Below are positions 33,409 through 44,774 of a stretch of 64,000 nucleotides of DNA, one piece after another. The DNA is from Microbacterium faecale (GTDB lineage Bacteria > Actinomycetota > Actinomycetes > Actinomycetales > Microbacteriaceae). Location of the stretch: the NCBI RefSeq assembly GCF_014640975.1, contig NZ_BMHO01000001.1, forward strand, positions 1,560,166 through 1,624,165, in the 5' to 3' direction. The notes beneath the pieces were generated by a model. The model was given only the letters and a program-made list of their open reading frames with translations, searched no databases and was not told where the DNA came from. The translations under genes and the position numbers were made by a program. Position 1 is the first letter of the stretch, and each line of letters starts with the position of its first letter.

Positions 33409-35144
33409 CCATGCGACGCACACGGAGGATCGGTGCGGCCGTCGTCGCCGTGCTCGCGCTGTGCCTCACCGCCTGCTCGGGACTGCCGACCGAGGGGAGT
33501 TTCCAACCGGGACTGTCGACCGAGGAACGCTCCAGGGAGGCGCGCTGGCAGTTCAGCCCCGACGGGCCGGCAACGGGCGCGGAGCCCGCGGCGATCGTGC
33601 TGGGGTTCCTCGACGCGGGGGAGAGCCCGCTCGACGACTGGAAGGTGGCGCGCGAGTTTCTGACCCCCGCGGCGCAGACCACGTGGGATCCGAATGAGCG
33701 GATCACGGTCGACAGCGTCAACGACCGCGCCGTGGGCGAGTTCGAAGCGGAATCTGACGGCGACGGCGGCACCATCACGGCGCGCGTCACGCCGACGGCC
33801 ACGGTCGACGAGAGAGGCGCCTACCGACTCGCCGGCGACAGCGTGCGCTCCCTCGACTTCGAGCTCGAGCAGGTCGACGGCGAGTGGCGGATCTCGTCAG
33901 CGCCCGACGGCGTGGTGGTCCAGAGCGGCAGCTTCACCAGCATCTTCGCACCGCAGGCACTGTACTTCTCCTCCTTCGATGATCGCCTGGTTCCCGACGT
34001 CCGCTGGTTCGCGGATTCGCCGACGCGCGTCGAACGCATCGTGACTCAGCTTGTCGAGACGGGGCCGTCGCCGTGGCTCGAGAATGCCGCCTTCACCGCG
34101 TTCGACGGCATCGACGTCGAGAAGGTGACGGTTAGCGAGACCTCTGCGACCGTCGAGCTGTCGAGAGCGGCGGCCGAGGCGAGCCCCGAGCAACGTGCGC
34201 GGATGCAGACGCAGCTCTCCCGGACGCTCAACATCGTCGACGTGCGCATGACCGTCGACGGCAGCCGGATCACGGCACCGGACGACCGCATCGTGTCGAC
34301 CGAACCGGATCCGCGTGCGATGGCGCTCGCGGAGACGGACGACGGCGTCGCCTTCGGATACTTCACGAACGGCGAGATCACACCGATTCCTGGGCTCAGC
34401 GACGTCATCGTGGAGCAGTTCGCGCCGGACGGGGCAGCCGATGATCCCGCGACGTCGATCGTCGTCTCGCCCGACCTGATGACCGCGATCGTCCGAACCG
34501 AATCGGGCCGGATGTGGTGGGTCGACGCCGAGGACGGTTCGTACGACGTCTTCAACTACGAGAAGGAATGGACGTCGCCTTCGCTCGACGCGTTCGGCTA
34601 CGTCTGGTCGGCGCACCTCGACGAGGCAGGACTGTTCCAGACGTGGAACGACGAGCGCGATCCGCGCGAGCTGAACGGGCTGTCGCAGCTGACCGAGGTT
34701 TCGGCGATTCAGGTCTCTCGCGACGGTGCGCGCATCGCCGTGACGGGACGCGCCGACAATCAGCCGGTGCTGATCGTCGCCGGCGTGCGCCGGGACAGCG
34801 ATGCGCGGCCCGTCGGGCTGTCGGCACCGCAGGATGTGTATCCGCTTCCCGGCGACGCCCAGGCGGTGGCGTGGGTCTCCGACACCGCCGTCGCGGCGAT
34901 GGTCGTCTCGGATGGCCGGACCGTCATCCGAGAGCAGCAGGTCGGTGCGCGCGGGACGCGGCTGACGCCGTCATTCGTCGCGGAAGACATCACCTATGGA
35001 AACCCCGAGTCGAGTGAACGCCTGCTGGCGGACGACGGCTCGCTGTACATCCGCAACACGACGAGCTGGCAGCAGGCCGGCGGCGACGTGCTCGTGCTCG
35101 CGACACAGACGGGCGCGCCGCCCATGACCGACACCACGCCGTAG
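33405..35144 (+). CDS. lpqB: Lipoprotein LpqB
   Basis: The 579 residues begin with a signal peptide and lipobox CLTAC (Cys24), so the protein is anchored outside the membrane. The N-terminal half contains two domains including the GerMN-type fold (GSFTSIFAPQALYFSSFDDRLVPDVRWF, VERIVTQLVETGPSPWLENAAF). The C-terminal half is a beta-propeller-like region (AIQVSRDGARIAVTGRADNQPVLIV). LpqB modulates MtrAB signalling in mycobacteria and streptomycetes. It overlaps mtrB by four bases, and the next gene starts 79 bases later. Confidence 0.93.
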   Translation: MTMRRTRRIGAAVVAVLALCLTACSGLPTEGSFQPGLSTEERSREARWQFSPDGPATGAEPAAIVLGFLDAGESPLDDWKVAREFLTPAAQTTWDPNERITVDSVNDRAVGEFEAESDGDGGTITARVTPTATVDERGAYRLAGDSVRSLDFELEQVDGEWRISSAPDGVVVQSGSFTSIFAPQALYFSSFDDRLVPDVRWFADSPTRVERIVTQLVETGPSPWLENAAFTAFDGIDVEKVTVSETSATVELSRAAAEASPEQRARMQTQLSRTLNIVDVRMTVDGSRITAPDDRIVSTEPDPRAMALAETDDGVAFGYFTNGEITPIPGLSDVIVEQFAPDGAADDPATSIVVSPDLMTAIVRTESGRMWWVDAEDGSYDVFNYEKEWTSPSLDAFGYVWSAHLDEAGLFQTWNDERDPRELNGLSQLTEVSAIQVSRDGARIAVTGRADNQPVLIVAGVRRDSDARPVGLSAPQDVYPLPGDAQAVAWVSDTAVAAMVVSDGRTVIREQQVGARGTRLTPSFVAEDITYGNPESSERLLADDGSLYIRNTTSWQQAGGDVLVLATQTGAPPMTDTTP

Positions 35145-35223
35145 GCGCGTCCACAGACCGGACGGCTGCGGCCGGTTCTCCACAGCCGGGGCACAGCGCC
35201 CGCGTGCGACGGACGATGAGGAG

Positions 35224-35883
35224 ATGGCTTCCCTCGCGCGCGTGGCGGCCGATGCCCTGGCGCTGCTGCTGCCGGTCTCGTGCGCCGCGTGTGCGAATCC
35301 AGGTGTCGCGCTGTGCGACGGATGCCGAGCCGAGCTCGCGCCGCGCCCGCGAGCCAGTTTCGTCGGGCCGCGGGAGGACCCGCTGGCCGTGTGCGCGTCG
35401 TTGTCACTGCAGGGCGGCGCGGCCCGTGTCGTGCGCGCGCTCAAACAAGACGGGCGCACCGACCTTGCTCGCCCGCTCGGACGCGCGTTGCGCGCGGCGC
35501 TCGCGCACGCGGCGGACGGAGAGGAGGACCTGCTCGCCGTGGCAGTGCCGTCGGGACGGGACGCCACGCGCCACCGCGGATATCGCGTCGTCGAGCGACT
35601 CGTCCGAGCCGCGGGGGCGCGACCGACACGCGGGCTGGCGTGGGCGCGGCGGGCGGCGGATCAGCGCGGGCTGGGGCGAGACGCGCGGGAACGCAACCTC
35701 CGCGGCGCACTGACGGCGCGTCGCATGGGAGCGGATGCTCGGGTCGTCATCGTCGACGACGTCGTCACGACCGGCGCGACGATCCTCGAGGCCCGTCGTG
35801 CGCTGCGTGCGGCCGGCGCGCACGTCGTCGGCGCGGCCGCGCTCGCACGCACGCCGCTGCGCGCCGAGATGAACGACGGATGA
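35224..35883 (+). CDS. ComF family phosphoribosyltransferase-like protein
   Basis: The 219-residue protein has a zinc-ribbon N-terminus (Cys20, Cys23, Cys31 and Cys34 in VSCAACANPGVALCDGC) and a PRTase fold with the PRPP loop VVIVDDVVTTGATILEARRALRAAG. The motif ADQRGLGRDARERNL is the conserved QxxL(x)RxxR block of ComF proteins. In competent bacteria ComF helps DNA uptake; in actinobacteria the role is unproven. It sits between lpqB and hpf in the same order as Rv3242c. Confidence 0.9.
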   Translation: MASLARVAADALALLLPVSCAACANPGVALCDGCRAELAPRPRASFVGPREDPLAVCASLSLQGGAARVVRALKQDGRTDLARPLGRALRAALAHAADGEEDLLAVAVPSGRDATRHRGYRVVERLVRAAGARPTRGLAWARRAADQRGLGRDARERNLRGALTARRMGADARVVIVDDVVTTGATILEARRALRAAGAHVVGAAALARTPLRAEMNDG

Positions 35884-35913
35884 CACGCCCGTGAATCGGA
35901 TCTCGCGAAAAGA

Positions 35914-35942
35914 GTGACAGGGGTCGAATGTGGCAATACGGT
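35914..35942 (+). promoter_or_regulatory. Candidate sigma-A-type promoter of hpf
   Basis: GTGACA (35914-35919) and TACGGT (35937-35942) are spaced by 17 bases. Transcription would start near 35949 and leave a leader of about 53 bases with GGGAGG before the ATG at 36002. The ComF-like gene ends at 35883, so hpf has its own signal. Confidence 0.5.
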
Positions 35943-36001
35943 GGGAGGCCAGAAGCGACGTGGTTCGCTCACTCCGGGCGAACCGGAATGGGAGGCACAA
36001 G

Positions 36002-36661
36002 ATGGACACGAGCATCGTCGGGGTGGGCGTCAGCATCACCGACAGGTTCCGAACCGTTGTGGATGAGAAACTCTCTCGCGTCGAGACCCTCGCGCCTCGT
36101 GCCGCGGCGCTTGATGTGAAGGTCACGCAGTCGGCACACCATCGCGGACGGGTCGAAGAGGCCAAAGTCGAACTGACCGTGACGGGCAAGGGCAAGGTCG
36201 CCCGGGCCGAGGCGCGGGCGGAGGACAAGTTCCAGGCGCTCGAGGTCGCCCTCGACAAGCTGACCAATCAGCTGCGCCGCGTGAAGGAGAAGCGCGTGAG
36301 CGACCGCCAACGGCCGCACGGCGCGCACCTCAAGAAGGACACCGGGTCCCTCGAAGGCATCGACATCACCCCCGTCGACGCCGAGACGCTGCACGCGGTC
36401 GCGACCGGAACGATCCCGACGTCGCAGGAGGAGACCGAAGAGGCCTACTCACCCGTCGTCATTCGCACCAAGACGTTCGAGCCCGAGTGGATGACGGTCG
36501 AGGACGCCGTCGACAGGATGGAACTCGTCGGCCACGACTTCTTCCTCTTCATCGATGCGAAGACCGACCGTCCGAGCGTTGTGTACCGCCGCATCGGTTG
36601 GGACTACGGCGTGATCGAGCTCGAGACCGAGGCACCGCCGGCGCAGCAGATCGCCAGTTGA
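36002..36661 (+). CDS. hpf: Long-form ribosome hibernation promoting factor
   Basis: The 219 residues consist of the S30AE domain (MDTSIVGVGVSITDRFRTVVDEKLSRVETL, KVTQSAHHRGRVEEAKVELTVTGKGKVARAEARAEDKFQALEVALDKL) joined through a charged linker to the C-terminal dimerisation domain (VVIRTKTFEPEWMTVEDAVDRMELVGHDFFLFIDAKTDRPSVVYRRIGWDYGVIEL). It pairs 70S ribosomes into 100S dimers when growth stops. The ATG after GGGAGGCACAAG is preferred to an in-frame start 24 codons upstream, which would add a non-conserved piece. A strong terminator hairpin follows its stop. Confidence 0.93.
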   Translation: MDTSIVGVGVSITDRFRTVVDEKLSRVETLAPRAAALDVKVTQSAHHRGRVEEAKVELTVTGKGKVARAEARAEDKFQALEVALDKLTNQLRRVKEKRVSDRQRPHGAHLKKDTGSLEGIDITPVDAETLHAVATGTIPTSQEETEEAYSPVVIRTKTFEPEWMTVEDAVDRMELVGHDFFLFIDAKTDRPSVVYRRIGWDYGVIELETEAPPAQQIAS

Positions 36662-36671
36662 CATCCGATCA

Positions 36672-36704
36672 GAAGGCGGTGGGCGCAACCCGCTCACCGC
36701 CTTC
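36672..36704. terminator. Terminator-type hairpin between hpf and the SBP gene
   Basis: GAAGGCGGTGGGCG pairs with CGCTCACCGCCTTC through a 14-bp stem (one G.U-type mismatch) and a 5-base loop. It lies 10 bases after hpf and 12 bases before the end of the convergent binding-protein gene, so it can serve both strands. No T-run follows, as usual in this GC range. Confidence 0.75.
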
Positions 36705-36716
36705 GTCGTGTGCGAT

Positions 36717-38255
36717 TCACGTGGACTTGCGGATGTGGAACGCGAAGAATTGCGCGCCGAGCCCGTTGATCGGATAGCCCGACACCGTGTCTGCCGCGAC
36801 GACGAGCGTGGGGGTCACGTAGAGCCACTCGCTTGCGGCATCCTCGGCGATCGTGCGCGCGACGAGTTTGAGCAGTTCGGTCTGCTCGGCACCGGTGGTG
36901 ACGAGCTCCGACTGCTCGATCCACTCCGCGACTTCCGGGTTGTCGTAGCCCCAGATCGCCTCCGGATCCCCATAGGTGAGCAGATCGCGCACGCCCGGGC
37001 GGTTCACGAGTGTCGCGCCGTACTCGCCGTCCTCGACGACGAGCCGATGCCACTCGTCGGGAGCGACCTCCTCGACCTCGGCCGTGATGCCGGCCTCCGC
37101 GAGCTGGTCGCGGATGAGCTCGGCATCTGTCATGTGGTCGGAGCCGGTTGGCAGAGGAAGCGTGAACGTGAGCCCGTCCGGGTATCCGGCCTCGGCGAGC
37201 AGATCGCGCGCCTGGTCGGGGTCGTAGACGTCGATCCCGGACAGGTCTTCGTACCAGGCGTCGGTCGGCGGGACCATGGATCCGATGACCTCGCCGCGAT
37301 CGCCCCAGGCGGCCTCGCGCACGGCTTCGTCGTCGATCGCCGCCGAGACGGCGCGTCGCACGCGCACGTCGTCGAACGGTGCCACGCGATTGTTGAAGGC
37401 GAGCACGACCTCGTTGGTGGAGGTGCCGTCGCTCACGACGAGAGAGTCGTCCGCTTCGAACATCGCGGCGGCACCGGGCGTGGCCACTCCCGTCGCGATG
37501 TCGATATCACCGGCCAACAGGGCGTTGCCGAGGGCGGTGGCGTCGGCGAAGTGCTCGAACACGACGCGCTCGTTCTCCGCCGCGTCTCCCCAGTACTCGT
37601 CGTTGCGCTCGAGCGTGATCTCGGATCCAGGCTCCCACGGGACGAGCGTGTACGGCCCCGTGCCGTCAGCCGTCGTGGTGCGGTCGCCGTCGAGACGATC
37701 GTTGGCGATCGGCACACGGGCGAGATCTGCCGCCAGCGAGATCGACGGACGCACGAGGTGGATCTCGACGGTGTCATCGTCGAGCGCGACGACCGAATCG
37801 ACGGCCTGCAGGCCCGCCCCGCCGGGTGAGGCCGGGGTCGTGCCGCGCGCGCGTTCAATCGAGTCGACCACGTCGTCGGCGACAAGCGGATCCCCGCTAT
37901 GGAACGCGACATCGGGACGCAGTGCGAAGGTATGGGTGAGTCCGTCCTCGCTGCGCTCGTGGCCGGCGGCGAGCAGCGGCTGGACGGCGCCGGAGTCGGT
38001 CACGACGAAGAGTGTCTCGTAGACGTTGCCGATCAGCGCCTCGATGGCGCCCGACTCGTCGTCCGCCGCGATGTCGAGGCTCTCGGGGGCGCGGAGCGAG
38101 CCGATGTGCACGGGCGCCATCGGATCGACCTCGGTGCCCTCGGGGGGCTGCTCGGGGCCACCCGACGGCGGATCCGGTGTCGACGGGGCGCACGCCGCGA
38201 GCGTGAGCGCCGCGATGAGTCCGACGCCGATGCCAGCGATTCTGCTCGTGCGCAT
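36717..38255 (-). CDS. Orphan ABC substrate-binding lipoprotein, peptide/nickel (family 5) type
   Basis: The 512-residue protein starts at ATG 38255 with signal MRTSRIAGIGVGLIAALTL and lipobox AAC (Cys22). The family-5 pattern appears as IGNVYETLFVVTDSGAVQPLLA, LTHTFALRPDVAFHSGDPLVADDVVDSIER, TGPYTLVPWEPGSEITLERNDEYWG, and FDDVRVRRAVSAAIDDEAV. Such proteins deliver peptides or other compounds to an ABC permease, but no permease or ATPase gene is adjacent. The gene is leftward and lies within an interruption of the conserved hpf-secA order. The ligand is unknown. Confidence 0.88.
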   Translation of the reverse strand: MRTSRIAGIGVGLIAALTLAACAPSTPDPPSGGPEQPPEGTEVDPMAPVHIGSLRAPESLDIAADDESGAIEALIGNVYETLFVVTDSGAVQPLLAAGHERSEDGLTHTFALRPDVAFHSGDPLVADDVVDSIERARGTTPASPGGAGLQAVDSVVALDDDTVEIHLVRPSISLAADLARVPIANDRLDGDRTTTADGTGPYTLVPWEPGSEITLERNDEYWGDAAENERVVFEHFADATALGNALLAGDIDIATGVATPGAAAMFEADDSLVVSDGTSTNEVVLAFNNRVAPFDDVRVRRAVSAAIDDEAVREAAWGDRGEVIGSMVPPTDAWYEDLSGIDVYDPDQARDLLAEAGYPDGLTFTLPLPTGSDHMTDAELIRDQLAEAGITAEVEEVAPDEWHRLVVEDGEYGATLVNRPGVRDLLTYGDPEAIWGYDNPEVAEWIEQSELVTTGAEQTELLKLVARTIAEDAASEWLYVTPTLVVAADTVSGYPINGLGAQFFAFHIRKST

Positions 38256-38310
38256 CCGGATCCCTTTGCTCCGACCCTCGTCCGCCTCAGCGCCGACGTG
38301 GGGCCTGTCG

Positions 38311-39633
38311 TCAGTCAAAGATATCGCCGATGAGCCCGCCGAGGATCGCACCGCCGATGAGGCCGCCCAGCATGTCACCGCCGCCCATGCCGCCGCGCCG
38401 ACCGTAGCCGCCGCCCATCCCCATGCCCATGCCGGGGCCGCCCCAGTTGTCCTGGCGGGCCCGGTCGATGTCGCGCTGCGCGATCTGCATCGCCTCGTGG
38501 GCGAGGGAGGCGCTGCGGCGGGCAAGCTGCTGCGCGCGCTCCCGGGTGTCCTCGTCGGCGACGAGCGTGCCCGCGTCGATGCGGATCCGCTCGGCTTCCG
38601 CCAGCCGCGTGCGCGCGTCGGCGCCGATCGCGCCCCGGTGACTGTCGATGAAGCTGCGCGCCGACGTGATGGCGCGGTCGGAGGCGTCGACGTCGTGGCT
38701 CACGTGCTCGAGCGAGGGGATGTGTCGCTGGGCGTGTTCGCGAGCCTGGTCGAGCGCCGCGTTGAGCTCGCTCACTCGCGCGAGCTCCGAGAAGGGGTCC
38801 CCGGACACCCCGGGCGGAGTGAGGGCTCCGAGCGCGTCCTCGAGCGCAGCGATCGCCGTCGTCACGCCCGTCGTCTGGCGCTCGAGACGCGCCTCGGCGA
38901 TGTCGGAGCGCGAATCGGCGACGACGTCGGCGAGCGTGTTCTGCGCGCGGATCGCTTCGATCTCGAAATCGTCGACGGCGTCGAGGATCCGCTGCGCGCG
39001 CCGGACGGCCTCGATGGCGGCCTCGAGCGCGACGAGCGCGTCGTCGCGTCGCCCCGCCTCGCGGCGGCGGCGCGCCACGTCGATGGAGTGGCGCGCGAAC
39101 TCGATCAGCTGGTGGCCCTCGGTGGGGTTCGCGCCGATCCGCTGCAGCGCCTCGGCGGAATAGCGGTGCCGCAGCCGCTCGATGGTCTGCTCGGCGCCGG
39201 GCAGCAGCCCCGCGATCCGCTCGGCCTCGCGTGCCGTCTGCTCTCTGACGGACGGCGCCTCGCGGATCTTCTCGATGCGTTCGCGCAGCACCTCGGTGCG
39301 CTCATCAAGGACGTTCTCGGCCCAGTCGCACAGCTGCACGATGCGGGCATTGCGCGTCCGCAGCTCTTCGGGAGTGTCCGGGATGTGATCGTGATTGAGC
39401 TGGTGCAGCTCGAAGGCCTCGCGCATGTGCTGCTTGACGGCGTCAAGTCCGTCGCGGAGGTCCTTCGTCGCGTTCGCGCCCAGCTCCGCGGACGCGAACT
39501 CGAGTTCGTCGAGTGTCGTGCGGATCCGCTCGTCTGTCGCGACGAGGGCGGTCTGGGCGCGCACGGCGAGATCCTTGTCAGCGGCGTCCTGTTTTTCGGT
39601 CTCCGCGCGCTTCCTCTTGCCCCAGAACACCAT
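38311..39633 (-). CDS. Coiled-coil protein with glycine-rich C-terminus
   Basis: The 440 residues are mostly charged helix (KDLAVRAQTALVATDERIRTTLDELEFASAEL and so on to about residue 400), then a tail GMGMGMGGGYGRRGGMGGG and LGGLIGGAILGGLIGDIFD. This resembles the cytoplasmic half and glycine tail of actinobacterial TPM-domain proteins, but the exported TPM domain, signal peptide and membrane helix are absent. TAGACT (39645-39640) six bases before the ATG supports the start. No function can be assigned; a membrane-peripheral or envelope-stress role, as for PspA-like coiled coils, is only a guess. Confidence 0.7.
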   Translation of the reverse strand: MVFWGKRKRAETEKQDAADKDLAVRAQTALVATDERIRTTLDELEFASAELGANATKDLRDGLDAVKQHMREAFELHQLNHDHIPDTPEELRTRNARIVQLCDWAENVLDERTEVLRERIEKIREAPSVREQTAREAERIAGLLPGAEQTIERLRHRYSAEALQRIGANPTEGHQLIEFARHSIDVARRRREAGRRDDALVALEAAIEAVRRAQRILDAVDDFEIEAIRAQNTLADVVADSRSDIAEARLERQTTGVTTAIAALEDALGALTPPGVSGDPFSELARVSELNAALDQAREHAQRHIPSLEHVSHDVDASDRAITSARSFIDSHRGAIGADARTRLAEAERIRIDAGTLVADEDTRERAQQLARRSASLAHEAMQIAQRDIDRARQDNWGGPGMGMGMGGGYGRRGGMGGGDMLGGLIGGAILGGLIGDIFD

Positions 39634-39685
39634 GGATCGAGTCTACTGGTGCCGATCGGACGATCGCCGTACGCCGGCACCCGCC

Positions 39686-39742
39686 CCACATGACACGAAT
39701 GCACCTTCCGGGGCGTCGGGACGGTGCATTCGTGTCATGTGG
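39686..39742. repeat. Perfect inverted repeat, 20-bp arms
   Basis: CCACATGACACGAATGCACC (39686-39705) recurs as its exact reverse complement at 39723-39742, with a 17-base loop. The structure lies between the divergent coiled-coil gene and the membrane-protein gene and leaves just nine bases to the -10 hexamer TAGTGT (39752-39757). Arms this long and perfect suggest a protein-binding element, a structured RNA, or an insertion remnant; no terminator role is expected between divergent genes. Confidence 0.85.
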
Positions 39743-39763
39743 AGCGGTCGATAGTGTCATGAG

Positions 39764-40651
39764 ATGGCACACGACGAGGCGGAGCTTGCCGAGCTGCGGC
39801 GCCGAGCGTACGGGCGCGGGGCGGATCTCGCGGGCGATCCGGCGGCAATGGCGCGACTCGTGGAACTCGAGGATGCTCAGCGGCCGGTCGTCGAGGATCC
39901 TCGGGCGATGGCCGAGCGTGACGCGCCAGGCAGTGCGCGCGAGGATCCTGCGGACGGCGCCGCGGGCGAATATCCGCGAGTCTCCGAACAGCCATCGGGG
40001 CGCGGATCGGCGCAGGCCCGTGGCGGCGGAGATGAGATGGGGCGGGACGGTGCGCGCGTGCGATCTCGCTGGTTCTCCCCGGCGCTCGTGGTGACGTGCG
40101 GGCTCGCCGCGATCATCGTCATGCTCGCGGCCGGTGGCGTCGGGTGGGCGGGCGGATTCGTCGCGGGCTGGGCCGGGGCCGCGGCGCCGGACGCAGAGGG
40201 TTGGCAGTTCGAAGGGATGCACGAGGCGCAGGCGGTTCCCGACGCCACCGCCGACCAGCCGTGGACGCAGATGCTCGTCGACGCGCGGACGGGAGAGGCA
40301 TCGAACGAGACCGCGTACTTCGGCGAATTCGGGGACGGCACCCACATCACGGTGACCACCGGGGCATGGGGATCCGAGGTTGAGAGCGCGTCCGATCAGG
40401 CCTGTGTGCAACTGTTCCGCGTCGCGCAGGACGACGCTGACGGTACGTCGACGTGGGGGACGGGCGCGTGCGGATCCACGCGCGCCGACGTGCGGTTCGA
40501 TGTGATCGTCGCCGAGACCGACCCCGGGCCGGGAAGTCGCATCGCCGTCGACGGGTACGAGCCAGGGACCGTGCTGCGTTTCGTCTACGAAGCCGAAGTC
40601 GAGACCATCGAGGTGTGGTCGCTCCCGCCGGAGGAGGAACCAGATCCTTAA
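39764..40651 (+). CDS. Single-pass membrane protein of unknown function
   Basis: The 295 residues comprise an acidic, proline-poor cytoplasmic domain (1-100: HDEAELAELRRRAYGRGADLAGDPAAMARLVELED), one helix (about 103-133, PALVVTCGLAAIIVMLAAGGVGWAGGFVAGW) and an extracytoplasmic beta-rich domain with two cysteines (QACVQLFRVAQ, WGTGACGS). TAGTGT six bases before the ATG marks a leaderless start. The first segment resembles the charged helical N-terminus of small actinobacterial proteins. It is rightward, placed ahead of secA. Function is not known. Confidence 0.75.
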   Translation: MAHDEAELAELRRRAYGRGADLAGDPAAMARLVELEDAQRPVVEDPRAMAERDAPGSAREDPADGAAGEYPRVSEQPSGRGSAQARGGGDEMGRDGARVRSRWFSPALVVTCGLAAIIVMLAAGGVGWAGGFVAGWAGAAAPDAEGWQFEGMHEAQAVPDATADQPWTQMLVDARTGEASNETAYFGEFGDGTHITVTTGAWGSEVESASDQACVQLFRVAQDDADGTSTWGTGACGSTRADVRFDVIVAETDPGPGSRIAVDGYEPGTVLRFVYEAEVETIEVWSLPPEEEPDP

Positions 40652-40768
40652 CGACTGAGCGTCACCATAGCCTCGGGCCGATAGCATGGGCGGGCATGTC
40701 TTCCGCCGCCGGCGGACGCATCCGGCGAGTTGCCGACGCACCCGCCGCATTCGATTTGGGAGTGACAC

Positions 40769-43501
<2,733 letters not shown>

Positions 43502-43531
43502 CGTCGCGAAGCGGCAGGGGGGCTCGGCCCG

Positions 43532-43537
43532 TAGAAT
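43532..43537 (+). promoter_or_regulatory. -10 hexamer before the aminotransferase gene
   Basis: TAGAAT, a near-consensus -10, lies six bases before the ATG at 43544, indicating a leaderless transcript separate from secA, which ends 42 bases upstream. Confidence 0.55.
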
Positions 43538-43543
43538 GACAGG

Positions 43544-44770
43544 ATGAGCCCCCTGCGCCACCTCGATCAGTCCGCGAAGCTCCGCAACGTCCTGTACGAG
43601 ATCCGCGGCGCCGCGCTGGCCGAGGCCGATCGACTCGAACAGGACGGGCACACGATCCTCAAGCTCAACACGGGCAATCCCGCCGTGTTCGGCTTCGAGG
43701 CGCCGTATCAGATCGTGCGCGACATGCTGCACGCCGTGCCCACCGCGCACGGCTACACCGACGCGCGCGGCATCGTCGAGGCCCGGCGCGCGATCGTCAG
43801 TCGGTACGAGAACGTGCCCGATTTCCCGGTATTCGACGTCGACGACGTCTACCTCGGAAACGGCGTCTCCGAACTGATCACGATGACGATGCAGGCCCTC
43901 CTCGACGAGGGCGACGAAGTGCTGATCCCGGCTCCCGATTATCCGCTCTGGACCGCGATGACGAGTCTGTCGGGCGGGACCCCGGTACACTATCTGGCCG
44001 ACGAGCACGCCGGGTGGCAGCCGGACTTGGACGACATCCGGGCGAAGATCACGCCGAAGACCAAGGCGATCGTCGTGATCAATCCGAACAATCCGACGGG
44101 CGCGGTCTACTCCCGCGAGGTGCTCGAGGGGATTGTGCAGATCGCGCGCGAGAACTCACTGCTCCTCCTCGCCGACGAGATCTACGATCGGATCCTGTAC
44201 GACGACGCGCAGCACGTCTCGCTCGCGACGCTCGCGCCCGACCTGCTGTGCCTGACGTTCAACGGTCTGTCGAAGACGTACCGCGTCGCAGGCTACCGTT
44301 CCGGATGGCTCGTGATCACGGGCCCGCGCGACCACGCGGAGGGCTTCCTCGAGGGAATCCAGCTGCTCGCCTCGACGCGACTGAGTCCGAACGCGCCCGG
44401 CCAGCACGCGGTGCTCGCGGCGCTGACGGGTACGCAGTCGATCGACGCGCTGATCGCGCCAACCGGGCGCCTCCACGAACAGCGCGACATCGCGTACGAA
44501 GGCCTCAATGCGATCCCCGGCGTCAGCTGCGTGAAGCCCACCGGGGCACTGTATGCGTTTCCGCGCCTCGATCCCGAGGTGCACGAGATCCACGACGACC
44601 GGCAGCTCATCTACGACCTGCTCGTCGCGGAGCACATCCTCATGGTCGAGGGGACCGGCTTCAACTGGCCGACGCCCGACCACCTGCGTCTCGTGAACCT
44701 CCCGGAGCCGCGCGTGCTCAGCGAGGCGATCGAACGGCTCGGGAACTTCCTCGCCTCTTACAAGCAGTAG
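43544..44770 (+). CDS. alaA: PLP-dependent aminotransferase, AlaA type
   Basis: The 408 residues form a fold type I aminotransferase. AKLRNVLYEIRGAALAEADRLEQDGHTILKLNTGNPAVFGFEAP is the characteristic N-terminus of AlaA/YfbQ enzymes that transfer amino groups between glutamate and pyruvate. PNNPTGAVYS holds the substrate-binding asparagine, LLADEIYDRILYD binds the PLP ring and Lys244 in TFNGLSKTYRVAGYRSGW forms the Schiff base. Arg in the C-terminal GTGFNWPTPDHLRLVNLP region contacts the carboxylate. The gene stands alone with its own promoter signal. Substrate preference (alanine, perhaps valine) is inferred from family resemblance. Confidence 0.9.
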   Translation: MSPLRHLDQSAKLRNVLYEIRGAALAEADRLEQDGHTILKLNTGNPAVFGFEAPYQIVRDMLHAVPTAHGYTDARGIVEARRAIVSRYENVPDFPVFDVDDVYLGNGVSELITMTMQALLDEGDEVLIPAPDYPLWTAMTSLSGGTPVHYLADEHAGWQPDLDDIRAKITPKTKAIVVINPNNPTGAVYSREVLEGIVQIARENSLLLLADEIYDRILYDDAQHVSLATLAPDLLCLTFNGLSKTYRVAGYRSGWLVITGPRDHAEGFLEGIQLLASTRLSPNAPGQHAVLAALTGTQSIDALIAPTGRLHEQRDIAYEGLNAIPGVSCVKPTGALYAFPRLDPEVHEIHDDRQLIYDLLVAEHILMVEGTGFNWPTPDHLRLVNLPEPRVLSEAIERLGNFLASYKQ

Positions 44771-44774
44771 TGCG

